DNA of 64,000 bases from Opisthocomus hoazin (Eukaryota; Chordata; Aves; Opisthocomiformes; Opisthocomidae): positions 9,067,089 to 9,131,088 of the forward strand of contig NC_134431.1 in the NCBI RefSeq assembly GCF_030867145.1, written 5' to 3'. The notes below the pieces were generated by a model that saw only the letters and a program-made list of their open reading frames with translations, did no database searches and was not told the DNA's origin. A program made the translations under genes and the position numbers. Below are positions 53,701-64,000 of this stretch, piece by piece. Each line of letters opens with the position of its first letter. The stretch's first letter is position 1.

Positions 53701-56700
53701 GTGCGAGAGGAAAATTGGATCCAAAATAGTGGTCATTGCTTAGATGGTTCCAGTGAGCATGTCACAGTGAATATTTAATTAAAATAGTCAAACCTCTTTT
53801 CACTCACTCTTTCTACTTGGGATTTAATTGTGTATTTGAATTATGTCAAAGGTGTGTAAAATGAGAGGAGAAAGATTACATGGGCATAATCCTTCCCATT
53901 TAAAATTATTTGTCTGCAGCTGCTTAAGTCCTAGCATTAGGAGTCACATATAAACATGTTTATTTAACATCAGCGTTATCTGTTAGATTGTACATGGTTC
54001 ATTAACATGGAGAGAATACTTTTTGTTTAATAGTGTGTGGGAGCTGCCAGAGGTCAGAAGAGGTTGTTTGCCTGAAGTCGAGATGGCATCTTGGCTTTGC
54101 TCTCATTCTGTTTGTCACCTCTGCTGTCTCCGGGAAATACTTCATTAGTGCCGTGCAAAGGTATTTTCCCTCACGTCTATGTACAGAGGCTCTGTGGAAA
54201 GCCAGAAGTCTGCTGCAGAGTTGCGGTAAGGTTTATGGGGAGTTTTAAGGAAGGTTTGCTATAGTTTGTGGAGGATTGTTTTAGTTGGGGTTCGATTAGA
54301 AAAAGCAGCTTGGAAAGCGAGGAGCAGCAGGGGAGAGGGGAGCCCGGGACATTGCTGTGGTGCCCACAAAGTGCGTGGCTGTAAATTGTGGTATTTTACA
54401 GAATCAGGGAGATGCCGGTCTGATGGCTGGGGAAGTTCAGAGTGTTTTTTTTGTGCCAGTGAATAATGTTTTGTTGGTGTGGCTGGGTCACAGTCAGACT
54501 CGAAACGGCTGTGCTTGATGGTGATGCTGAGCTGAGACTCGGGGAGCACTGGCACCTCTGTCTGCAGGGGACAAGGCAGGAACAGCCCTTCTGGCTCAAC
54601 GCAGCTTGCGGGGTGCACTCTTTCTCGGTTGGCTAGAAACGTGCTTGGATATATGAAACATTAGCGGGGACACTGGAAATAACCTTGCATAGGAGTAACC
54701 ACAGCCTCAAGTTTGAAAAGGTTACTTGAAATGTTTTGGTGTGATTTATGTATAAAAGCTAATAGATATGCACTGCACACGGTGTTGAGGGAGGTATGTG
54801 TACACAATTTTGCTTTTTATTTGAGCTTCTTGAAAATTATTGCAACAAGTTGGTGAATTTCTTCAGCCTGGTATGGGTGGTGGGGGCTCTTTGGACTTTT
54901 TTTTTTTTTGCCTTGGAGGTAGAAGATTGTTTAGATTTCCATTGGGAAAAAAAATAGAAAATTGACTTCTATGATTTTTGTCAAGCGAGGACCCCTACTA
55001 GATCATAACCAAAAGGCAATGAATAAAACGAGCGTTATTGTAGAGATCAGAGTGGCTGTGGAAGATGCAATGTGAATGAAGCATACCACAAATGTGCAGT
55101 TTTTTTAAAGCATAAAAGTAAAAATAGAAGAGATTTAAAAAAAAATAAACTGAACTTCTGTGTTGATTATAAGTTGTAACTGAAGTACCGTGAGGGCCTG
55201 GATATTGTTTGAAAAAAGCCAGCAAAACAGCTATTTCTAAAAAATAGTAGGTTCCCTCAGAAGGGTAGAGAGAGAACAAAAATAAGTGTTATGTTGGGGG
55301 GGAATGTCTGGTGTAGGTTTTTTTTTTTTCTTTGAATTATTTTCAGCGAGTACTTACTCTGTTCTGTATTTTTAAGAAATTATGTGGACAACAATTTTGT
55401 TTCTTTACAAAGGCAGTGAAAACACCAAGAATCCTTTTTATAATTTGGAAAGAATGTCAAAAGAATGAAGTAGTTAAACCTAAGTGTATTAGATCATACG
55501 CCTTAAATGCATAAATAAGCATAACTGCAATCACAGAAACCAATGTTAAAACCACCGGGAAAGCTCACCCACAAACCCTAATGACTTAAAGGGAATGACC
55601 TCAGCCATTGTGAAATTTGTGCCTATTTGTTGATTGACATTTTTTTTGTAGAAACAAAGCGCGTGTTATGTTGGGTTGTGGGATTTTGTTGTTTGAAAGA
55701 CTGCTGGGGCCTTTTTTTGTTGTTGTTGCTACCAGGTTTGAATACAAAGAGTGAAAATGGGATTGAGGCTGGGAGAGTTTGGATATGATTTGGGCCTTAG
55801 CAATCTGAAAAGCAGGTGAAGGGTTTGTTATTGATGGACAGAGACTGGTAGAAATTGATCGAAGTTCATTTTTCAGATGTTAGAAACTTTCTTGATGATA
55901 GCCAATTTTGAATTTTTTCCCAGCTGGTTTCCTCTTAAGGAAATGAAGGTTTAAAGTATTTGGTTACAAACCTGAGATTTCTTCGCATCCGTGTCTTTGC
56001 GTGAGTGCTGCATGAAATGTCGGTGTCATTCATCTCCCCTCTGCTTTTTTGGAGAGGAAATTGATGCACGGTAGAACCTCAGCTTGCCATTGCTGCAACA
56101 CCACTTAATAATTCAGGGAAATGGAAGTCTTGAATTATTTCAACAATAGTAGACTACTTTGGCAATGTTTTTAAATAAACCAGTGCTACAGACTGCAAGC
56201 CTGGCCAGAGCCAAGTCGCTCTGCGGACAAGCTTTCTCTCTGCCTGTTCCTGGCAGCAGGCTCCCACTTTTCTGGGTTGCAGTAATTAAAGAAGATCCAG
56301 ATTTAATTGCCCCTTCTTAGATGTGCAGAAAAGTTTAAGAAAACTGGTAATTTTATGCTGTTTTGCGCCTAACTCTTGGCATTCAGTCTTGTGGTACAGA
56401 AATTCTCATTTGCCATCTCTGCTTTTGAGAAAACAGCCTAGCTAAATAAATAAATAAAAATCCTAAATAAAGAGAATGATATAATCGTAGTCAGCCCAGA
56501 TAGTAACTAGTTAACCCACAGAGAGTTGATGCCTCTATGCTGGAAAGGGCAGACTTCATGAGAAACTCAAGCGGAGTAGGAAAGTCTGGTACTTCCAAAC
56601 AAAGACAAGGGGACGTGGGGAAAATTTCTTAAACTCAGCAAATGCCTTAAAAAATGGAAATGCCTCTAGGATTACTCAGGCACCCACAAGAAACAGTGAG

Positions 56701-59700
56701 GGGAAAGTGGGGCAGGCATCTAAAATTTTGTTGTTTTTTAGATAGGTTAAGTAAGCAAAGAATCTGGGGGCCCCAGTTATTTACAACTTTGCGCACCACG
56801 CAGAGAGGCTCATCAGCTGTCTTAAAGGCAAGTTTTGCGTCTGTTGCAAATTGTGTCTTTTGATGACATGTTTCGTTCAACTTTTTCCCGTGGAATTGTC
56901 CTAAAGCTACTTGGAAATAACTTTGATCAGTTTTGAATATAGATCTGTATCATCAGTTTTGATTCCCCTTGCGGCTGCTCTTCTGTGCTAAATTACCAAC
57001 TTTAGAGACTAATTGCAACTATCTGACAATTCTTTGATTGTAAATCAAGTTAAAATGTGTTTACAAAATACTTTATTTTCAGTAAATGTTGACAATGTGT
57101 ACTTCAGTTTTGTAAATGATGCAAATTTATTATTTTTTTTCCATTTCTGTGGCTTGAACAACTCAATCTTGTTTAGAATTGAGCAATACTTTTTATTTGG
57201 AAAAGAGAGATTGTTTTTCCACCCTTTAACAAACTGAAAAGCACAATTTTTTATGAAATGTGACACTTTTGTAAGTAAAACATTTGGATGTTACACTGGC
57301 TGTGTCCCAATTTTCTCTTTTTTTAATAGGCTAACTTTATTTTTTTAATTTATAAAAGCATGGGTTTTGCTAGCTTACATTTGGTAAGTGCTACATTGAT
57401 ACTACTCCTCTCCACTGAGACACAGAGTTAGGAGTAAGTCAGCCTTAATGCTTGTAGAAAAACAGATAAATTTTCTCCTTCCTTATGTTTAGCTGTGTGT
57501 GAATATATTGGATCCTGTCCTGATGCCGCTGCAGTTCCCAATCATTTCACTCAAATAAGGGTTGGCCCCTTTTTGAGAGGGAGCAGTTTTAAAACTTCTG
57601 TACTTGTTGCACAAGTGAATTAAAAAAAAAATATTTAAAAAAATCACATTGTAACTGCTGTCAGTGCAAGTCCAGTTGACTTCTTCAGTGCCCGAGCCTT
57701 GCAAAATGGGAACAGGAATCACTGTCTTTCTGTGCTATCCATGCTCATAGGCCTTATTTGCAACTTGGCAAAGGTTTTCAGTGGCAGTTAGCAAAAGCTA
57801 ACAAATCCAGATTGGGTGGGAAGACAGTACAGGTCTCTGAGAGGAAGGTACTGCAGCCCCTGCAGTAGCAGTGGATGTAACCTCCTGCACCAAAAGACCT
57901 TTGCAGGGATGTGACTTATCACTTGGTGTAACACCTCCTCTGACCTGATACTCGTAAGTGTGTTGGTGGGGTTACATATGTAGCAGAAAAATAAGGCAGG
58001 CACCAATTTTCTTTTTATTTGATGAAATAAAATTAAGGTCCTCATTCTGTTTAGCCTTGGTAGCCTCTTGTGTGAATATCTACTTTAGAGGAATCTTGTT
58101 TTGAATAAAATTCAGTTCTCTCTGAATAAGTAGGTCTCTGACCTAAAATACGTAATCGCTCAGCAATGCTGTAAATGTGTGTAAGCCTGTACAAGGCAAC
58201 ATATCTTCTGTATGAAAACTTTGACAGGCCTTTGCTGTCTCTCCTTAAAATGACTTTGCCCTCTTCAGTGTCTCTGCACCTGAAAATTTTAAGGTGAGGT
58301 TCGAAAGAAGGTGTATTCTGCCTATTACGTATGATTTAATTTTGTTTGTTTGGCAACCATCCTTCCTGTTCACTGCAGCAGATGAATATAATTTGGGGAA
58401 GAGAAATGGATGGGGAGGGGGACTAAGAAAGCCAACTGCGTCTTCTGTAAAATATTTGAGATGCAGCAAAACTTCTGGGCTAGATTAGTTTTCAAACACC
58501 ACTTATGGCCCCCTGTGAAGTAGGGGTGGGGGCTGGACACATACGCTTGATTTCAAATTGAGAGTAATAAAGGATGCTGCTGCTAAAAGTCAGATGCAAC
58601 AGTGTTGGAGCCTGGCGTTTTCCTTCTTAAAGCCCAGCGCTTCTCCTCTCCCAGTCCCCCCTGCCACAAATCAGGATTAGACAATCACGACAGCAGTTTA
58701 TCCGTATCTGTGGTGGAGCAGGATGGTTGCTTAACGATGCACAGAAGCGTTGTGCCCTGGTTTAGGACGGGAAGTGGCAAATGAATATTGTTTTGAACTT
58801 GATCTTTGTGAGCAGACAGAAAGTAATTATCGGAGCTGGAACTCCGCTGGGAGAAGTGGGGGAGTGATGCACTGTGCTTGTAAGAATCACTGCGGGATCT
58901 TAAATATCTAGTTGCATTTAATGCTTTGGTTTTACATTTCTGCTTTTTAACTGATCTTCTGCTCCTCAGTTTTTCCTTGGCGTACAGAGGAAGAAACAAT
59001 GGCATGTAGACTTCATGTACTGTATTTATTGATAAGACACCCTCCTGCCCTCCCGTTGCTGGTGGGGCAGGACTCTTAAATTTCTCTTGGTCCTGGTGGT
59101 ATTTCCAGTTGTAAAATGAACTCTTTTACTGCCTGGGTTACTTAATGAACCTATTATAACTTGGAAAATTGACTTAATTGATGATTAAGAGTACGTAACT
59201 GTATGTGAAACCATTTAATCAGAAGCCGTAAGACACTTGCGTAGTATTTAGTATTAAACTATAGAAGTTTATCTGTCTTATAAAGTAGAAAACCCTACTG
59301 AAATGACACAAAGTCTGCATAGTTGTGAAGTTAACATTTTGAGTATCAACTTTTTGATAACATATTTCTATTAAAATATTACTGACCACTTTCTAGAAAA
59401 AAATGAAAAAAGGCAAAGTTCTGCCTTCACTGAATGTTTTGCTGTATTTCAGTGGCCTGTGATTTCAGCAAACTACCTAAAGTTTTTTTGGTTGTTTTTT
59501 TTTTTTTTCTACAAGATCTTCAACAAAGAATAGTCAGTGCCAGACTTCACCTTTTCTTACAGACTGTGTGGTATCTTCTGTAGATTTCTAAAATACTGTT
59601 CCCTATTAAGTTAAATAATTAAACAAAAGGAAGGAAAAGATTTTTCTAACTTTTTGAAGGTGATACTTCTACCTATGGTAGGTATGTGTTTTTTGGTTGT

Positions 59701-61510
59701 CAGAAAGGAATAGTTCATTATTTTAAAAAGAACATTTAAAATGTAAAAGTAAAATTACATTAATTTTCAAAGTGAAGTTAAATACATGTTCTTTATGATA
59801 ACGTCTCCCTGATCAGATTCACAAGACTATTTTAATCTTATGTTAACACAGTTGTGGGATTCTTTATCTGTGATGAAGTTTTAAAGGTAGTAAAATCAAG
59901 TCAATTTAAAAGAAAATTGTGTGATGATTTATTGTAGCAGAGCAGGCAAAATTCCTCTAGAGATTTTAATATCTTCCACCTGGTATAGAAATGAAAAGAA
60001 AATATTCTTTAGCTGGTGACTAATTTGTCACTAATACCCAAGGGTTCCTTGATTACAATGCAAAGGTGTCAGTTTTAAGAGAAACATACAGTGAAAAGAA
60101 TGAGTGCTACTTCCTGTTGCAGACACTTACAAAAAGGAGAAAAATAAAGGCAGCCGAAGCAGTGTGAAGGAAGGCTGTAAAGCTATCAATCAGGACAGAA
60201 TGGTTGCGGAAGGATTTTACCTGCAGGCTTCAGTGGAATTCATTAGGGCATGTTCGAGGAGGAAAGTCACTCGATACGACTCCAGAGGAGGAGCTCTGAC
60301 ATGCGGTAATACCCAGGCTGACGCTCAGTTCTCCAAACTGCACGTACTGCATCCTGGTGATTGTTTGAGGAAGAACTGTCTTGCTAAAAAAAGTCACATT
60401 TTGTGTACTGATGGCTTTTATCCTTTATCAAAATATTAAATGAATTGGATCCAAGACTTTATAGTTCACATGAAAATGCTGCTAGAGAATATCTGTAGCT
60501 ACTGACAGGTCAAACCTGACAACAAAGATCATGGTGTCTCTGCCACATCAGTGTCTCAGCAAGGTGTTTTTCCCAGCAGAGAGCTATTCTGGTGTCCAGA
60601 CACTTGTGTAGTGTCATCACTTTGCCTTTTGCTGCAACAACAAGACTTTGACTCTGCTCCTGTCTGTCCAGTACTGCGGTTTCACAGCAGCTCGGTGTGA
60701 TAAGAGGGAGCATGAGCTGTTGCAATACCAGGAGAGAGCAGAATGAGGATTTCGGTCTCCCTCCTTTAAGAAACCAATTCTGCACTCATGTCATATGTGA
60801 GTAATATTTACAGTGAAATGTGAATATTGGGTAGAAGACACCTGCTTACAACCAGCTTTAGAAATGTGAAGTAGGCAATTGGTAATGGCAGCAAAGTGTC
60901 AACCTGTGGCAGTGGAATATCTGCAAGCAGCCTCCATTGTCCACTTTACTGGTGAAAAAATTGCAGCAACTGGTCTGGTTTCCACTGCAGGAGTGGATGC
61001 TCTTGGATGGAGCGGGTATCACTAACCCATGCCCCTGCAGCACCAGCAGTCTAGCTTCTTGAGGGCTTTCTAGTCTACTCTTGCCCTGCTTTTTAGTTCA
61101 ACCCAAAAAGTCACTCAGGAAGCACTTTAGCAATAGATGTCTATGACAGAAGTAATGATTTGGTGTTAGGACTGCAGCCATGTTAGAGATTTGGGAAGAA
61201 ACAGAGAGTACTGCACCAAATGATGTACATTAGAAACAACATGCATGACAACTTTGTGGTAAAAGTGTTTATGTCGCGGGGGGAAGGCCTGGCATATCCT
61301 GCAGACTCCAGGCCATGTTAACAGTTCTCTGTTTCTTGCTAGCGAGTGAGGTTTAATCTCAGCCATTCTACAGTTAGTTGGAGAAAAGGAAATTTTTATG
61401 ATGTCAGAAGGAGATTATTAGAAAGGAAGTGTATTGGTTTTGCTATATTTCTTTCAGTATTAGTGTATTCTTCAGTCAGCACTGAGGTGATGAAGAAACA
61501 TTTTTGTACG
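50726..61510 (+). other. AT-rich stretch, probably first intron of the CpG-island gene
   Basis: About 10.8 kb with no convincing exon. Several segments are G+T-rich on this strand (for example 54,030-54,300 and 55,640-55,900) and carry long T-runs: T13 at 54,897-54,909 and T14 at 59,495-59,508. That asymmetry is common in transcribed vertebrate introns. A poly-C tract near 51,211-51,219, an AAAT repeat near 56,444-56,460, and one weak exon candidate (60,123-60,305) are the only other items. Intron status is inferred from the donor at 50,425. Confidence 0.45.
60123..60305 (+). other. Weak candidate internal exon
   Basis: A pyrimidine-bearing acceptor (CTACTTCCTGTTGCAG, ending 60,122) and a moderate donor (GCG|GTAATA at 60,305/60,306) bracket 183 bases that stay open in one frame inside a longer open stretch (60,104-60,439). 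The length is a multiple of three, so the exon would be phase-symmetric. The product is basic and Lys/Ser/Arg-rich near its start (KKEKNKGSRSSVKEG) and has no domain I recognise. One such hit in 11 kb is expected by chance. Confidence 0.15.
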
Positions 61511-62254
61511 TGTGGTGGGTTGACCCTGGCCAGTGGCCAGATGCCCACCCCGCTCCTTTCCCACTCCCCATCCTCAGCAGGTTCGGGGGAGAAAAGATGA
61601 AAAAACTCGTGGGTCGAGATAAAGGCAGGCAGATCGCTTACTAATTACCATCACAGGCAAAACAGACTCGACTTCAAATTAATTTACTGCCAGTTAAAAT
61701 AGCATTGGATGGTGAGAAACAAAGGCAAGAACTAAAGCAACTCTGCCCACCCGCTTTCCCAGGCTCAACTTTGCTCCTTCATTCCCGATTCCTCTACCTC
61801 CTCCAGAGCTCCGTGGTGGGTGAGGAATGGGGAACGGCAGGCAGTATATAACATTTCCTTTCTACCACTCCTTCTTCCTTCTCACACTTCTCCCTTACCT
61901 CGGTGGGGGCTGCCGTTCCTGTCAGGAGAACTGGCTCCAGTCGGTCTCCTCAGGAGCTGCAGGGGAATCTGCTCCCGCGCCTGGAGCGCCTCCTTCCCGC
62001 CTTTTTCTCAGGCTTTGGCGCAGGCCTGGCAGGGCTGTTTCTCTCACATTTTCTCTCTCCTCCATGCTGTGCTTTGCCCTTTCTTCAATACGTTTTCACA
62101 GAGGCTTCACCGGCTTCTCCGATGGGCTCAGCCGGGTCCTGCTGCGGGTCTGTTGGAGAGCCGGCTGTGCCCGGCGTGGGGCAGCCCCTCACCTCTCCTC
62201 ACAGAGGCCCCTGCAGCCCCCCCTGCCAGCGTCCGGGTACAGACGCCTGATACA
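61511..62254 (-). mobile_element. Solo LTR of an avian endogenous retrovirus
   Basis: The plus strand starts TGTGGTGGGTTGACCC and ends CTGATACA, giving TG...CA ends. Words such as CTCGTGGGTCGAGATAA, GCAAAACAGACTCGACTT, CTGCAGGGGAATCTGCTCC and TTTCACAGAGGC are those of a common bird LTR family whose transcription runs on the minus strand. In that sense the poly(A) signal position reads AGTAAA (plus 61,683-61,688), a weak variant, and the TATA region appears degraded. Neither side shows a polypurine tract or a tRNA-primer site, so this is a solo LTR left by recombination. I see no clean target duplication. Frames of 115-150 residues inside it are incidental. Confidence 0.85.
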
Positions 62255-63179
62255 GAGTGACAAAATCAGCATTTTATGAGTTTATATCGGACTGTGATCT
62301 GGAGTGATTGCACATCCCATGCTGCCAGAATTGCTGCCGGTTTTAGAGGACTTTACAGCAGGGAAGGAAAGGGAAGGGTGACACAGAATGTCAGCCTTGC
62401 TTATCCTGCGTCCCAGCTGAGGTAAGAGGCAAGTCTGATAATAAGGAGTGGTCCCTGGTTGCTGAAAGCTAAAATTTGATCCATCTTTTCAAAAGTCTCC
62501 TGAGTTCATGCTAAAACCCTATTTGGACATCTTGTAGGCACAACTCATGCTGCATGGAAAATTGAATTTGCGCTTCACTGATTGTAAGGACTGATTTTTT
62601 TCAAAAATAACCTAATTGCACTTGTGTAGTAACATGCTGGCTGTTGAAATGTGTTGTCGTCTTTTAAATGACTGCCTGAACTAAGGATGTGTTTTTTTCC
62701 ATATTCAGGATCTTATACTTCCTAGATCTGTTTTCTTGAGAGTTTTTTGGGGTTTAAGTTGCTTTTAATTTTGTAACTGCTCTGAATATGGGAAAGGCTA
62801 CTGTAGGGGACCTGTCCTCTTCCCTGTCTCTCCAGAGGCTGAGTCTTTTTATACATCTGTGGTTTTTTGCATGTGTTGTATTAATATTCATATTAGTGGG
62901 TCTCGGGGACAAGAGTGTAGAAGCAAGTGAGGTGGCCTTGCCAGCAAATGGTGGCCATCCTCTGATTTTAATCATGTGTCCAGGGCTTAAATAATATTTA
63001 AAATTTCCTTCAGATGTTGGGCTGCCAGGCTTTTCAGGCCATTAACCTGAAGATTGTATGGCATTGTTCTTCCACCTGATTGACGCTGCAGAGGAATATG
63101 TGTGTTCAGGTTTGTATGGGCCACTTGCTGGTCCTGTTGGTGATGGCAAATCTGTGCCTAGGAAGTGATTCGAAGATCC
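62255..63179. other. Non-coding DNA between two retroviral LTRs
   Basis: AT-rich, with two frames (62,754-62,975 minus; 62,788-62,994 plus) that overlap and match nothing known. Nothing here links the two LTRs into one element, and they belong to different families. Confidence 0.5.
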
Positions 63180-63227
63180 AGTAAGAAAAAACCTAACAGT
63201 ACAATGTATACTGTTAAGCAGGTATTC

Positions 63228-63233
63228 TTTATT
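63228..63233 (-). terminator. LTR polyadenylation signal
   Basis: AATAAA on the minus strand, followed by GAATACCTGCTTAACAG. It sits about 65 bases downstream of the LTR TATA box, a typical R-region placement. Confidence 0.7.
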
Positions 63234-63298
63234 GCGGCGCCGGGCACACGGGGGATTTCTCCTCCAAACGTGCGCGCCATACACCCTGTTGCTTCAGG

Positions 63299-63306
63299 TT
63301 ATATAC
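63299..63306 (-). promoter_or_regulatory. LTR TATA box
   Basis: GTATATAA on the minus strand. Transcription would start around 63,270-63,275 and read leftward out of the provirus into the host DNA. Confidence 0.6.
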
Positions 63307-63870
63307 AATCACACACGTAATTATTCATTATATTTCTAGGAACTAATTAGCATATGTAAATATCTTTCACGCATGTCTGTTAGTATCTTTGGGTGGTCTT
63401 CGGGGGTCCCAAGATGAAGGCCCATCCTCTTCATCACGCTGTTCACTGATTGACATTTGTTTCTGCGCAAACTCAGTTCTAGCATCACGTATATCATGTC
63501 CTTCAGGTTGTTTTGCTCCGGTCTTGTTGCTCTCTTGGTGCCTCCTTATCTCTGTAGCTTAGCGCATTTGCCCTCCCAAGGCTGAGCTGTCTGGAGTAGA
63601 GTTATTTAGGAGTCTCTTTTATCCCACAGTTATCCCAATTATTTGCTGAGAATCAAGACCACTTTTGTTTCACTTAATTATTTTGTCTAACGACTAAGTG
63701 ATAGCTTGTGCCCATGTCCTTCCACTACATTCCTTAATGAGAAAACAGGAATTAGTGTAACAGTTATATTGTTAGATCACTATGCATGCAGAAATACAAG
63801 TTACAGTACTAAAGACTACTAAAAACTAGAAAATATTAAGGCTTTTTGTTATAGTTTCACATTTCTTACA

Positions 63871-63880
63871 ATCCCCTCTA
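63871..63880 (-). other. Polypurine tract at the internal/LTR junction
   Basis: TAGAGGGGAT on the minus strand lies directly against the TGTAAG start of the LTR. In retroviruses such a purine run primes plus-strand DNA synthesis and always abuts the 3' LTR, so it fixes both the orientation and which LTR this is. Confidence 0.75.
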
Positions 63881-64000
63881 TCAGAAGAGCCTGGAGTGTG
63901 CAGGGGACGATCTGTCTGAGGAGGGTAAAGATCCTGCCCTTCTTGGTGGAATTAGGTTTACTTTGAGAGGGATCTTGCCAAAGATTTGCCAGTAGCTGCT
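63881..64000 (-). CDS. C-terminal end of an unidentified retroviral reading frame (partial)
   Basis: On the minus strand one frame is open from the window edge for 39 codons and stops at TGA (63,883-63,881), followed at once by TAG, which overlaps the polypurine tract. A frame ending right at the polypurine tract is where env, or a 3' accessory frame, normally ends. The visible tail is Ser/Pro/Arg-rich near its end with no membrane segment, so it could be a cytoplasmic tail or out-of-frame remnant. Thirty-nine open codons can occur by chance. The rest of the provirus lies beyond the window. Confidence 0.3.
   Translation of the reverse strand, partial: SSYWQIFGKIPLKVNLIPPRRAGSLPSSDRSSPAHSRLF

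Larger units (their letters stand above)
63180..63870 (-). mobile_element. 3' LTR of a minus-strand endogenous retrovirus
   Basis: The two ends are perfect 8-bp inverted repeats: GTAAGAAA at 63,181-63,188 and TTTCTTAC at 63,862-63,869. In the minus sense the LTR begins TGTAAGAAATG at 63,870 and ends near 63,180, where the final base is T instead of the canonical A. The parts follow LTR order: U3 of about 570 bp, a TATA box (GTATATAA, 63,306-63,299), then AATAAA (63,233-63,228) about 65 bases on, then a short U5. An inner end at 63,205 or 63,212 is an alternative. Immediately upstream in the minus sense is a polypurine tract, which identifies it as the 3' copy. The family is one of the avian ERV groups; I cannot name it firmly. 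Confidence 0.8.

Noticed and set aside
54033..54160. Possible exon encoding a signal-peptide-like hydrophobic stretch (LGFALILFVTSAVSG), between TTTAATAG and a GTATTT donor-like word
   Set aside because: The hydrophobic frame has no in-frame ATG; the ATG present is in another frame that stops quickly. The acceptor lacks a good pyrimidine tract.
61501..62265. Target-site duplication around the solo LTR
   Set aside because: The bases on the left (GTACG) and right (GAGTG) do not match, so I do not claim a duplication. The exact right end may be off by a few bases.
61820..62279. Three overlapping plus-strand frames of 115-150 codons
   Set aside because: They lie inside a retroviral LTR, antisense to its transcription; LTR DNA of this type is GC-rich and opens frames by chance.
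1..64000. Bacterial or phage defence systems, CRISPR arrays, operons, tRNA or rRNA genes
   Set aside because: No repeat-spacer arrays, no ribosome-binding-site-led gene chains, no cloverleaf-like or rRNA-like sequences were seen. CR1 tails, LTRs and a CpG island show this is vertebrate nuclear DNA.

Overview
The window looks like a piece of a bird nuclear genome. It carries several CR1 retrotransposon 3' ends with the avian-type terminal octamer (ATTCTGTG / ATTCTATG), plus two long terminal repeats (LTRs) of the kinds found in avian endogenous retroviruses. No bacterial-style gene packing is present: open reading frames are short, unordered and mostly overlap on both strands. I recognise no complete protein-coding gene, no tRNA or rRNA gene and no CRISPR array.

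Layout. Positions 1 to about 48.6 kb are AT-rich, gene-poor DNA, interrupted by CR1 fragments (about 6.2, 15.5, 18.4, 26.3 and 30.1 kb), two weak ancient CR1/L3-like scraps (8.05 and 37.96 kb), short simple repeats, two small CpG clusters (1.33-1.5 and 21.5-21.7 kb), an AATAAA-plus-A22 signature near 19.9 kb, and a TATA-bearing LTR-like or promoter-like block at 41.9-42.4 kb. GC content rises from about 48.6 kb into a strong CpG island at about 49.84-50.73 kb. The island contains GC boxes, an NRF1-like core, a G-quadruplex-prone tract and a strong 5' splice site (CCG|GTGAGT) at 50,424/50,425. The simplest reading is the promoter and non-coding or barely coding first exon of a plus-strand gene whose remaining exons lie mostly or wholly to the right of the window. 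The gene cannot be named from what is visible.

From 50.7 to 61.5 kb the DNA is AT-rich with several G+T-rich stretches, as expected of a plus-strand first intron. One weak exon candidate lies at 60,123-60,305. The right end holds two retroviral elements, both on the minus strand. The first is a solo LTR (61,511-62,254) with a decayed promoter and poly(A) region. The second is an LTR with perfect 8-bp inverted ends (63,180-63,870), joined at its upstream side to a polypurine tract and to internal retroviral sequence that runs off the window, so it is the 3' end of a longer provirus.

I found no convincing new multi-gene system. The items most worth following are the unassigned CpG-island promoter, the provirus end, the poly(A)-tailed sequence (unusual in birds, whose CR1 elements do not make poly(A) tails), and the LTR-like block at 42 kb.
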